Positions 8,584 to 16,526 of a stretch of DNA of 63,634 nucleotides are shown here, piece by piece; the stretch's first letter is position 1; each line of letters begins with the position of its first letter. This DNA is from Gemmatimonadota bacterium (GTDB lineage Bacteria; Gemmatimonadota; Gemmatimonadetes; Longimicrobiales; Gaopeijiaceae): contig JAJDUP010000039.1 of assembly GCA_022826565.1 (NCBI GenBank), positions 1-63,634 on the forward strand, given 5' to 3'. The notes under the pieces are model-generated. The model ran no database searches and was not told the DNA's origin. It saw only the letters and a list, made by a program, of their open reading frames with translations. The translations under genes and the position numbers were made by a program.

Positions 8584-11061
8584 ATGAATCCACGAAATCC
8601 TCCCAACCATCGACTCCTGCTCTTATCCATACTCTTCCTTTTCGCCTCGCCGATCGTTCCCCGTTCGCCCCTTCAGGCCCAGAGCACCCGAACCATCCAG
8701 GGGGTAGTCCGTGATTCGGTCAACGGCGAGACAATCGTTCACGCCGCGATTCAGATCGTCGGAACCCCACTGGTGGTTAACAGCAACACCGACGGGTTTT
8801 TCACCCTTGTCGGCGCGCCCCGCGAATCCTTCACCCTGAGGGTCGTCCACATCGGCTACACGCCCGCTGAAATCACCGTGGGCGAGAATCATGACGGACG
8901 GCTTCGAATCCAGGTCAGCCCTCTCCCCGTGGAGCTTGAGGGCGTGGAATTCGTGGCCGATGAGTACCGTCTGGTAAAGGCCACGGCCGGCGTCAGCCGG
9001 ATCGCGGCGTCGCCGGCGGAGATGGCTGTCCTGCCTTCGGTCGGAGAGGTCGACATCTTTCGCTCGCTCCAACTCATGCCCGGAATCAGCGGCACGCGCG
9101 AGTCCTCTTCCGGGCTCTATGTGCGGGGCGGCACTCCCGACCAGAATCTGGTCCTGCTCGACGGAATAACCGTATACCACGTCGACCACTTCTTCGGATT
9201 CTTCAGCGCCTTCAACGCCGAAGCGATCAAGGACATCCAGGTGTTCAAGGGCGCGTTCCCGGCCCAATACGGCGGACGCGTTTCGAGCGTGGTGGACATG
9301 ACAGGGAAGACCGGCGACCCCGAGCAGATGCACTACGGCGCAGGGCTCAACCTGCTTAGTGCCAGCGGAACGTTCCAGACTCCCATCGGTTCGAAAGCCA
9401 ATCTCCTGGTGACCGGGCGTCGCTCCTACACCGACGTGATTCGCACTGGGCTGTACAGCAGCATCTTCGATGTCTTCAACATCTCCACCGGCCCCCAGGG
9501 CCCTGCCGGCGGCGGACCTGGAGGCGGGCGAGGGTTCGGTGGAACGGGAGGACTGTTCGGCTCAACGAACCAGGATGTAGCGACACCGGACTTCCATTTC
9601 TACGACTTCAACGCCAAACTGACCTACCTGCCAGGCGAACGGGATGTCGTCGCGTTCAGCCTCTACGGTGGCCGAGATTACCTGGACAAATCGCAACAGC
9701 GGTCCCTGTCGTTCACGCCCCGGGGCCAGACCGGCGACCAGAACTTCACGACCGCCATCGGTGATCTGACCGATTGGGGCAACCGCGGCCTTTCGGGTCG
9801 CTGGGGCCGGCATTGGGCGAATGGACTGACAAGCACGGTACTGGCCGCCTATTCCGAGTACACCTCCGACTACGGGCGCAACACCCAGGTCACGATATCG
9901 GATCCTGAAACGTCCGATGTCGCAGTTGCGCGCGAAGTACGGTCTACCGAGGACAATCTGCTTACCGACCTCACCCTGCGCGCCGACAACGAGTGGCGGC
10001 TCTCGCCGAGCCACAAGCTCGACTTCGGCGCGTGGTTCAGCGCGACCGGCGCAGAGTACCTTTACGTGAGAAACGACAGCAGCACGATCCTGGACCAGTC
10101 GCAGTCTTCGACCCGGTTGGCGGCCTATGCGCAGGACACCTGGGACGTCACGGACCGGCTCTCGGTGGTGGCCGGCGGCCGTTTCTCCTACGACCAGGCC
10201 ACGGCCAGGAGCTACCTGGAGCCCCGCGCGTCGGCGCGCCTGGTCCTTACTGAGCAGCTCACGCTGAAGGCCGCGGCCGGACGATACCACCAGTTCGTCA
10301 ACCGGGTGGTCAACGAGAACGTCACCGAGGGCTCGCGGGACTTCTGGCTGCTGGCGGACGGCGATCTGGTCGACGTGACCGCGTCGGACCACCTGGTCGC
10401 GGGCTTGTCCTACGAGACCGACGGCTACCTTTTCGATGTCGAGTTGTACCGCAAGGAGACGACGGGGCTGTCAGAGTTCTCGTTGAGGTTCCGGCGCAAT
10501 GATATCGATCCGCTCAACCTCTTCTACGCCGGGGCCGGTACGGCGCAAGGTGCGGAGTTCCTGGCCCAGAAGAAGTTCGGAGCCTTTACCGGTTGGGTGT
10601 CCTACACTTTGGCCGAGGCACGCAACACCTTCCCGGACTTGAACGATGGCGCCTCGTTTCCCGCACTGCACGACCAGCTTCACGAACTCAAGGCTGTCGG
10701 GACACTGTCGCTGGGACGCTGGGACCTGGCTTCCACCTGGACCTACGGATCGGGCACGCCCTACACGGCTCCGCAGGGCGAATACAGCGTCGAACTGCTC
10801 GATGGAAGCGAGTTCAGCTACATCAACGTGAGCGAGAAGAACGCCCTTCGGCTGCCGGCCTATCACCGCCTGGATCTCAGCGCGCGCTACCGATTCTCGC
10901 TCGGCGATTACGGCGGCGATCTGGGCGTCTCGGTGTTCAACGCCTACGACCAGGCCAATGTCTGGTATCGCCAGTTCGAACTCGACACGACTCCGGCCAT
11001 CGTCACCGACGTCAACTACGTCGGACGGGTACTCAACTTCTCCGTCCGGTTCAACCGATAG
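8584..11061 (+). CDS. TonB-dependent receptor with carboxypeptidase-like N-terminal domain
   Basis: An 825-residue outer-membrane receptor. After a signal peptide (hydrophobic LLLLSILFLFA, cleavage near LQAQ) comes a CarboxypepD-regulatory-like beta domain (residues ~35-115), with the usual IQGVVRDSVNGETI and ADEYRLVK. A plug domain follows (GLYVRGGTPDQNLVLLDGI, VFKGAFPAQYGGRVSSVVD), then a C-terminal 22-strand-type barrel ending VLNFSVRFNR. Family members import large substrates using TonB-ExbBD energy. A Gly-rich loop at about residue 305-330 is long. ATG 8584 is supported by GGAGAG 6-11 nt upstream and the signal peptide. The DUF4249 partner follows 21 nt later, a SusCD-like arrangement. 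The substrate is unknown. Confidence 0.92.
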   Translation: MNPRNPPNHRLLLLSILFLFASPIVPRSPLQAQSTRTIQGVVRDSVNGETIVHAAIQIVGTPLVVNSNTDGFFTLVGAPRESFTLRVVHIGYTPAEITVGENHDGRLRIQVSPLPVELEGVEFVADEYRLVKATAGVSRIAASPAEMAVLPSVGEVDIFRSLQLMPGISGTRESSSGLYVRGGTPDQNLVLLDGITVYHVDHFFGFFSAFNAEAIKDIQVFKGAFPAQYGGRVSSVVDMTGKTGDPEQMHYGAGLNLLSASGTFQTPIGSKANLLVTGRRSYTDVIRTGLYSSIFDVFNISTGPQGPAGGGPGGGRGFGGTGGLFGSTNQDVATPDFHFYDFNAKLTYLPGERDVVAFSLYGGRDYLDKSQQRSLSFTPRGQTGDQNFTTAIGDLTDWGNRGLSGRWGRHWANGLTSTVLAAYSEYTSDYGRNTQVTISDPETSDVAVAREVRSTEDNLLTDLTLRADNEWRLSPSHKLDFGAWFSATGAEYLYVRNDSSTILDQSQSSTRLAAYAQDTWDVTDRLSVVAGGRFSYDQATARSYLEPRASARLVLTEQLTLKAAAGRYHQFVNRVVNENVTEGSRDFWLLADGDLVDVTASDHLVAGLSYETDGYLFDVELYRKETTGLSEFSLRFRRNDIDPLNLFYAGAGTAQGAEFLAQKKFGAFTGWVSYTLAEARNTFPDLNDGASFPALHDQLHELKAVGTLSLGRWDLASTWTYGSGTPYTAPQGEYSVELLDGSEFSYINVSEKNALRLPAYHRLDLSARYRFSLGDYGGDLGVSVFNAYDQANVWYRQFELDTTPAIVTDVNYVGRVLNFSVRFNR

Positions 11062-11082
11062 AAGCTGAAAGGGAGCAAGAAC

Positions 11083-11979
11083 ATGAGGACATTCAAGTTT
11101 CGTCGTGCCGGCGAGCCGGCCAGGGGCCATCTCTTCCCCAACCGGCTGGCCTGCAACCGGATGGTTGTCATCGCCCTTGCGTCAGGCTGTCTTCTCGCAT
11201 GCTCGGACACCACGACCGGCCCCGAAGAGGATGCGCGCCAGGTGGTGGTAGAGGCATTTCTCTTCGCGGGCGAAACGGTGGACGATGTACGCCTGACGGA
11301 GACCGTGCCGTTGGGTGAAGACCCCGCACTGGCGCCGACCGTCGACGACGCCACGGTGACGCTGGTGCGCGGTGAGGACAGGTGGCGTCTTTCCCGTTTG
11401 CAAGAGCCGGGCACCTACGGCTATGCGGGCCAGGATCTGGAGGTCCGGGAGGGCGACCTCTTCCGCATCGAGGTCGAGGCGTTCGGCCGCACCGCGATAG
11501 GTGAAACGGTTGTTCCCCGACCTCCCGACGGTGTCGCACTCGACAAGGACAGACTGGAAGTTCCGCAACTGACGCCGGGGAGCTTCCAGCCGGGGACGCT
11601 GCAGTCGTTGCAGATCACGGTGACCTGGGAAAACCCCGACGCCAGCCTTCACTTCGTGGACGTGGAAGGGCTGGAACCGGAGGCCGAGCCGATCTTCTCC
11701 GGTTTCATCCGCGAGGGGGCGGGAAGATTCCGCATCCGAAGTGCGCCGACCGAGGAGAGTTTTCACGCAATCGGGCTGCGGCAGTTGGAGCACCTGGGTG
11801 TCCATAGGGCGATCGTATACCGCGTCAACAAGGAATACGTCGACCTGTACAACAATCGCATCCAGGACTCGCGGGATCTGAACGAACCGCCGAGCAATAT
11901 CCGGGGCGGCCTGGGCGTGTTCAGCGCCTTCAACTCGGCGTGGAAGGACTTCGAGTTGGCGCGGGCGGTGGGGTCGTGA
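11083..11979 (+). CDS. DUF4249-like lipoprotein partner of the TonB receptor
   Basis: A 298-residue protein with a late lipoprotein-like signal (ALASGCLLACSDTTTGP) after a basic N-terminal extension. Its beta-rich body matches DUF4249, a family encoded next to TonB receptors. Landmarks are VVVEAFLFAGETVDDVRLTE, a first Ig-like strand set, and ITVTWENPD in the second half. It is expected to be an outer-membrane lipoprotein helping the receptor upstream. AAAGGGAGC precedes the ATG by about 6 nt. The true start could be the internal Met at residue 27 (MVVIALASG), which would give a classical lipobox signal. Confidence 0.75.
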   Translation: MRTFKFRRAGEPARGHLFPNRLACNRMVVIALASGCLLACSDTTTGPEEDARQVVVEAFLFAGETVDDVRLTETVPLGEDPALAPTVDDATVTLVRGEDRWRLSRLQEPGTYGYAGQDLEVREGDLFRIEVEAFGRTAIGETVVPRPPDGVALDKDRLEVPQLTPGSFQPGTLQSLQITVTWENPDASLHFVDVEGLEPEAEPIFSGFIREGAGRFRIRSAPTEESFHAIGLRQLEHLGVHRAIVYRVNKEYVDLYNNRIQDSRDLNEPPSNIRGGLGVFSAFNSAWKDFELARAVGS

Positions 11980-12009
11980 GAGATTGCCCTCCGTATCCCG
12001 GCAACACCG

Positions 12010-13263
12010 TCAGCCCGCGCCCACCTCGATCCGGAAGCGGACCACCCGCTCAATACCCAACTGGTCTCTCGTCAACGCCCAGACGTGGTCCCCGTCGAAT
12101 ATCGGGTCGGGGAAGACCGAAAACCCATCCGGCGGCACCACGACGCCCAGGTAGGTCCCGTCGGGCTCGAACACGTCGTAGCGTGTGAGCTCTTGCCAGA
12201 TCACGGGCGACGAATCGGGATCCTCCGGGTCATGATCCACGTTCTCGACCGGGTGTCCCTCGGTCTGCAGGCGCACCCAGATCCGTCCGTCCCGACCGGC
12301 CAGCAGCTCCTGGTAGAAGGGCTTGTGGTCCGGGATCGGCGGGCCGTTCCAGGTCCAGTCGGGGATCCTGACCCGCCGCATCCGACGCACTATGCGTTCC
12401 CGGTGGTAGGCACGCTCGTCGTCGTGTACTGGAGGCGGATCGGCGTTGCGTTCGATTCTGAGTATGCCGTCGTCCCGCTCAACGTCGATCCGGTACTCGC
12501 CAGAGAGCCCGGTGACGAGATGCCCGCTGGGGTGCACCGTCCACAGGAGGACGGGGCTGAAGGGCACGACCAAGGTCGTCGTGCCCTGTCGCTCGGCCGT
12601 CACAACCGGGGGCTTGTACGCGAGCGAGGGCTCGGAGAGCGTGTCGACCTGCACTCCGTCGGGCCCGAACACGATGAAGTGCGTGACCAAGCCTTCCTGT
12701 GACGGGTCGACGGTATGCACGAGCGTGCGGCCACTTGCATCGGTGTACAGCGAGGCCGCTGAATACAGACCGCGGGAGTTGTACGCCCACTGTTCCGTCT
12801 CTCCATCGCCGGGCCCGAAGACCTCGATCCGCATGTTGCCGGGGGCGCGCACCACAAGCCGGCCGTCCGGGAGAAGGGCGATGGCCTCGGCACGGATGAA
12901 CTCGCCCGGTCCTTCCCCTCGCCTGCCCAGCGTTTTCACGTACACGCCCGCCGAGTCGAAGACGCGGACGTGCTGGGCCTGCCCGTCGAGCGCGTAGACG
13001 TTGCGGTCATCGTCGACGGCGATCGATCGGATGCTGCCGAGGAGGTATTCGTCGGGCCCGTCCAGCTCGCCGATCGAAACTTCCGGCACAAGACTGGCCT
13101 CGCCGTCCCAGACGCTGCCCGACAGGGTCCGCACCACGGTCGTGTCGCCGATGGTCTCGACGACGGTCTGCGGTACGGCGCCGGAAGGGTCCGCATCGGC
13201 TCCGCAGGCCGTGAGGACGCAGGTGACTGCTGCGCCGCCCATCCACCGCAAATCGGCTCTCAT
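12010..13263 (-). CDS. 6-bladed beta-propeller lipoprotein (1)
   Basis: A 417-residue exported lipoprotein (CVLTACGADAD lipobox) followed by an NHL-type 6-bladed propeller. Signs are DRNVYALDGQAQHVRVFDSAGVYVKTLGRRGEGPGEF and DGRLVVRAPGNMRIEVFG. Such proteins are abundant in this type of genome and are thought to bind ligands or partner proteins at the cell surface; no enzymatic residues are evident. A GGAGG lies 8 nt before ATG 13263. It converges with the DUF4249 gene 30 nt away. Related genes lie at 50683-51963 and 60044-61171. Confidence 0.82.
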   Translation of the reverse strand: MRADLRWMGGAAVTCVLTACGADADPSGAVPQTVVETIGDTTVVRTLSGSVWDGEASLVPEVSIGELDGPDEYLLGSIRSIAVDDDRNVYALDGQAQHVRVFDSAGVYVKTLGRRGEGPGEFIRAEAIALLPDGRLVVRAPGNMRIEVFGPGDGETEQWAYNSRGLYSAASLYTDASGRTLVHTVDPSQEGLVTHFIVFGPDGVQVDTLSEPSLAYKPPVVTAERQGTTTLVVPFSPVLLWTVHPSGHLVTGLSGEYRIDVERDDGILRIERNADPPPVHDDERAYHRERIVRRMRRVRIPDWTWNGPPIPDHKPFYQELLAGRDGRIWVRLQTEGHPVENVDHDPEDPDSSPVIWQELTRYDVFEPDGTYLGVVVPPDGFSVFPDPIFDGDHVWALTRDQLGIERVVRFRIEVGAG

Positions 13264-13411
13264 GGTTCAATCCTCCGTGAGACCATCCCTGCTCTGGCCC
13301 TCCTGCCCCAGCGGAGTAAGCCAGACATTACATAATGACAACTACGCTTGACAGTGTACTCCCTTACTGTCCCGGAACGGCCCGCCGGCCCGCATAAGTG
13401 CGGAGGAAGGG

Positions 13412-13555
13412 GTGTGCGGACTTGCATGTATAGCGGAATGGCGTACGGGGGCCGGCTGGATGTGCACCTTGTTCAACGTGTTGCTCCTGATCATCCTCAA
13501 CGCGGTGGTGGTTACCCCGATCCTGTTCGCCACCGTGGCCCTGAGGATCATGTAG
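13412..13555 (+). CDS. Candidate small membrane protein (47 aa) upstream of the zinc-ribbon paralog
   Basis: From GTG 13412 (GGAGG with a 5-nt spacer) this frame encodes 47 residues. The C-terminal 30 are one strongly hydrophobic helix (LFNVLLLIILNAVVVTPILF) ending in Arg-Ile-Met. An internal ATG at 13460 gives a 31-residue version. It ends 18 nt before the zinc-ribbon membrane protein at 13574, so the two would be co-transcribed. No family is recognised. The composition is unlike a random frame and a plausible ribosome site is present, but protein-level conservation is unknown. The remaining ~150 nt back to 13264 hold a TTGACA (13348) without a clear -10. Confidence 0.45.
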   Translation: MCGLACIAEWRTGAGWMCTLFNVLLLIILNAVVVTPILFATVALRIM

Positions 13556-13573
13556 AGCACAGCTCCCGAGTCC

Positions 13574-14590
13574 ATGTACAAGACCTGCATCTATTGCAAC
13601 AAGCCCCTGGAGTCGAACGAGGCGGTCGAGCACTTTCCCGTGGGGCGCCGCCTTGCGTTCGATCCGGCGAAGGGACGGCTCTGGGTCGTGTGCCGGAAGT
13701 GCAAGCGATGGAACCTGACGCCGCTCGAGGAACGCTGGGAGGCGATCGAGGAATGCGAGCGATTCTACCGCGGTACGAACCTGCGGGCGTCGACCGAGAA
13801 CATCGGGATCGCGAAGCACCCCGAGGGACTTGAACTGGTGCGGATCGGAAAGCCGCTGCGCCCCGAGTTCGCAGCCTGGCGGTACGGGGACCAGTTGGGC
13901 GACCGGAGGCGGAAGCAGGTCGTCGCGACCGCGGTGGGGACACCCATGGGCGTGGCCCTGTATGAGATAATCGCTCCCCTGGCCGGGCTGGCGATGGTAC
14001 CGATCGTCCTTGGCTCCGTTTTCTGGATTCACCGTCGCACGGTGGCCAAGGTGCGCGTTGGAGATGCTGCGGCCGGCGCCGTAGTCACACCGGCGAACAT
14101 TGCAAGGTTCAGGTACGGCGATCTGGAAACGATCAAGGTCTTGCCGGACGATTGCGAGCCGCGATTCCGAGTCGAGATCTGTCGAGGAAGACGCACCGCC
14201 TCGTTCACGGGGCAGGACGCCGGTCGCGTCGCGGCAGCGATCATGCCACTGATCAACGAGTGGGGCGCGACCCGGGCCAAAGTGGAAGGCGCCGTCGAGG
14301 AGATCGAGTCACACCGCCACCCCAGCCGATTCCTTTCGGCCGTCGCACGCGAAGGGTACACCGACTGGCAGGGCCGCGTGGGGTACGTCAAGAGCATGCC
14401 CAAACCCACCAGGCTGGCGCTCGAGATGGCGCTTCACGAAGAACAGGAGCGGCGGGCGCTCGAGGGTGAACTCTGGGTGCTGGAACAGGCCTGGAAAGAG
14501 GCTGAAGAGATCGCGGCGATTGCCGACAGCCTGCTGTTGCCCGCGGGGACCGACGCGTTTTTCGCGCGGCATGCGCGGGCGGATGACTAG
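13574..14590 (+). CDS. Zinc-ribbon membrane protein of unknown function (paralog B)
   Basis: A 338-residue paralog of the protein at 156-1178. It has the same CxxC (C5, C8) and CRKC (about residue 47) ribbon, the same LTPLEERWEAIEECERF and ASTENIG blocks, a central hydrophobic region (about residues 117-155), and the same C-terminal helical block. The membrane segment is the least conserved part. The function is unknown. ATG 13574 is fixed by identity with the paralog. The immediate upstream neighbour is a candidate single-helix membrane peptide (13412-13555), which is not seen upstream of paralog A. Confidence 0.85.
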   Translation: MYKTCIYCNKPLESNEAVEHFPVGRRLAFDPAKGRLWVVCRKCKRWNLTPLEERWEAIEECERFYRGTNLRASTENIGIAKHPEGLELVRIGKPLRPEFAAWRYGDQLGDRRRKQVVATAVGTPMGVALYEIIAPLAGLAMVPIVLGSVFWIHRRTVAKVRVGDAAAGAVVTPANIARFRYGDLETIKVLPDDCEPRFRVEICRGRRTASFTGQDAGRVAAAIMPLINEWGATRAKVEGAVEEIESHRHPSRFLSAVAREGYTDWQGRVGYVKSMPKPTRLALEMALHEEQERRALEGELWVLEQAWKEAEEIAAIADSLLLPAGTDAFFARHARADD

Positions 14591-14731
14591 CCGCCGGCTT
14601 CGCCTATCTCGACACCGAAGTCGTCAGCGCACTCGTTCATGATCGTCACGGCGTCAGCGGTTCCACGATTCGTAGGGGCTCCGACATCGTCGTGGCTCTT
14701 CACGGCCGCGGTGACGCGCAGCGAGGCCGTG

Positions 14732-14790
14732 CAGACCTCACAACTCGCTTTCCCGAAGGACGTGTGCAACGCGACTTACGCGACCGAGGG
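14732..14790 (+). pseudogene. Fragment of an intradiol dioxygenase gene (relic duplicate)
   Basis: This short stretch translates as TSQLAFPKDVCNATYATEG. The complete dioxygenase at 15564-16349 has TSQLAFPKGACDATYATEG at the corresponding place, and the DNA is similar too. Nothing before or after matches, so it is a leftover piece of a second, deleted copy rather than a gene. The 267 bp between 14590 and 14858 otherwise shows no convincing coding frame. Confidence 0.65.
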
Positions 14791-14857
14791 CGCGGCCGGT
14801 GGCCGATTCGCACTTCGCCGCCTCCATCGGGTAGGCAAACCGGTGTGAGCGCTGGCT

Positions 14858-15454
14858 TCAGCCCTGTGGCACCCGCTTGAGGAACTCCTCGGCGGTGTCG
14901 CATTCAATCACGGCGTCGGCGACGGCCACGATGGCCTCCGGCTCGGAAAGCTGGTCGAGCAACGGAAGCAGTTGTTCGGCGGTTCCGGGCCCGAACCTGC
15001 GGGTGACCAGCCGGTACAGCAACTCCCGCTCCCGCTGGATTGATGCACGCCGTTCCTGATCAATGCCCTTCTGCAGCCACTGCTGGTCCCTCTCTTCGCC
15101 CCATTGCCGGGCCCGGTCGAGTAACGTTGTCACCTTTGCTTCCCCCTCTCTTCCGAGACTGCGTCGAAAAGCCCTGCCGGATTCACCATACCGCTCCGTC
15201 ACCACATGCTCGATCCACGCCATGAAGGGCTTCCGGAACTGCGGCTGCCTGATCCCCTTGATCCATTCCGGCAGCGAGCGGATCAACTCCTCTGCGGCTT
15301 CTGCCGTCGGTGCCTGCTCGAACCTCGCGATCATCGCGAGCACGTTGTCCGGTGGCAGGACCGCCGGATCCTCCGCTTGGATCTCAACGAGAAGATATCG
15401 GTGGCGGGGCCGGTATCCAATCAGTTCCTGCGGCACCGGGGCCCTCGCGATTCC
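14858..15454 (-). pseudogene. Truncated Rpn-type PD-(D/E)xK transposase/nuclease family protein
   Basis: The frame encodes the C-terminal ~200 residues of a recombination-promoting nuclease (Rpn)/PDDEXK-transposase-like protein. It shows HRYLLVEIQAED (core strand with Glu and Gln), then helices FRKPFMAWIEHVVTERYGE, and a DUF4351-like tail (LVTRRFGPGTAEQLLPLLDQL). The N-terminal catalytic third that normally precedes it is missing. The frame runs upstream only into sequence opposite the dioxygenase leader. It is therefore probably a 5'-truncated remnant. Rpn proteins are linked to horizontal transfer and DNA cleavage. Confidence 0.6.
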
Positions 15455-15563
15455 GCGTCTAACGGATGTCGGAGACGACCTGTCAGAGGTACAATGAGGC
15501 ACAGACGAGGTGCGGATCAGCATCCCCGGCGCAGCATCCCCGAACAAACGGCAGGAGAGCATC

Positions 15564-16349
15564 ATGGAACACGACGACTACGGCGGACTTCACGAGGATC
15601 TGAAGCTCACGGGCGCCGCAATCAGGCGCCGGGACGCGCTCAGGTTGGCTGCGGGAGGGATGGGCGCGCTGTACCTGTTCGGTCGGGCAGGCGCGCTCCG
15701 CGGGAGCGATGGTGGCTCGGGGTCCTGCGAAGCAATCCCCGAAGAGACGGCCGGGCCGTTCCCAGGCGACGGATCGAACGGACCCAACGTCCTGGACAAG
15801 GCCGGGGTGATCCGCACCGACATCCGGTCGAGCTTCGCGGGGCTCTCCGGCTTGGCTGACGGAGTGCCGCTGACGGTGAGCCTGCAACTCGTCGACCTGC
15901 AGAACGGTTGCGCGCCCGCAGCCGGCCTCGCGGTGTACGTGTGGCACTGTGACGCCGCCGGCCGCTACTCGCTGTACAACAGAGGCGCCACCGACCAGAA
16001 CTACCTGCGGGGCGTTCAGGAGAGCGACGCCAACGGTGAGTTGTCGTTCGAAACCGTCTTTCCGGGCTGCTACCGGGGCCGCTGGCCGCACATCCACTTC
16101 GAGGTATTTCCCAGTCTGGAGGCCGCGTCCGACGAGGAAAACAGGATCGCGACCTCTCAGCTTGCGTTCCCGAAGGGCGCATGCGACGCGACCTACGCGA
16201 CCGAGGGCTACGAGAGCAGTGTCCGTACGATGGCACGCGTCTCGCTGGAGAGGGACAGCGTCTTCAGGGACGGCGTGGCGCGGCAGATGGCGACGATGAC
16301 CGGGGATGTGAGGTCGGGGTTCGCTGCGAGGCTCACGGTGGCGGTGTAG
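15564..16349 (+). CDS. Tat-exported intradiol ring-cleavage dioxygenase-like protein
   Basis: A 261-residue protein with a Tat-like leader (AIRRRDALRLAAGGMGALYLFG) and the beta-sandwich of intradiol dioxygenases, non-heme Fe(III) enzymes that cleave catechols. The expected Tyr, Tyr, His, His ligands are visible: VYVWHCDAAGRYS, FPGCYRGRWPHIHFEVF. AGGAGA lies 8 nt before ATG 15564. An extracytoplasmic intradiol enzyme is a recognised variant (3,4-PCD-like). Its substrate is unknown. No other aromatic-degradation genes are nearby, and it stands alone between relics. Confidence 0.87.
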   Translation: MEHDDYGGLHEDLKLTGAAIRRRDALRLAAGGMGALYLFGRAGALRGSDGGSGSCEAIPEETAGPFPGDGSNGPNVLDKAGVIRTDIRSSFAGLSGLADGVPLTVSLQLVDLQNGCAPAAGLAVYVWHCDAAGRYSLYNRGATDQNYLRGVQESDANGELSFETVFPGCYRGRWPHIHFEVFPSLEAASDEENRIATSQLAFPKGACDATYATEGYESSVRTMARVSLERDSVFRDGVARQMATMTGDVRSGFAARLTVAV

Positions 16350-16388
16350 GGGGCCAGGCGGTAGCGGCCGCGAGTGTTTCTTCCCATA

Positions 16389-16419
16389 ATACCATATGTG
16401 ATATATGGTGATATGGTAT
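16389..16419. promoter_or_regulatory. Double palindromic operator of a vapB-like relic
   Basis: ATACCATAT (16389-16397) and ATATGGTAT (16411-16419) form perfect 9-bp arms. A nested ACCATAT/ATATGGT pair (16391-16409) shares the left arm. The element abuts the start codon at 16418. Overlapping palindromes immediately before an antitoxin start are typical autoregulatory sites of VapBC loci. A similar CCATACA/TGTATGG element precedes the intact vapB at 20912. Confidence 0.55.
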
Positions 16420-16513
16420 GGAAACGACTCCGGACATCGACGACTCGGTCATCCGGAGGCCACCGGCGAAGCAAGGGAATCTCGCCGAAGATCCGGCGAC
16501 GATTAGAAGCTAG
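16418..16513 (+). pseudogene. Relic of a VapB-type antitoxin gene
   Basis: The 31-codon frame starts METTPDIDDSVIRR, matching the ribbon-helix-helix antitoxin start MKTTLNINDTVMRR encoded at 20912. It loses similarity after Arg14 and stops early. No toxin follows; the SNF2 pseudogene ends 13 nt away on the other strand. The gene has clearly lost its helices and its partner, so it is unlikely to be functional. Confidence 0.6.
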
Positions 16514-16526
16514 AGGTGTCAGCGGG

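Noticed and set aside
14587..14769. A 60-codon minus-strand frame in the dioxygenase-fragment region
   Set aside because: Its end looks protein-like but it has no ribosome site or family match and overlaps the better supported dioxygenase fragment on the other strand.
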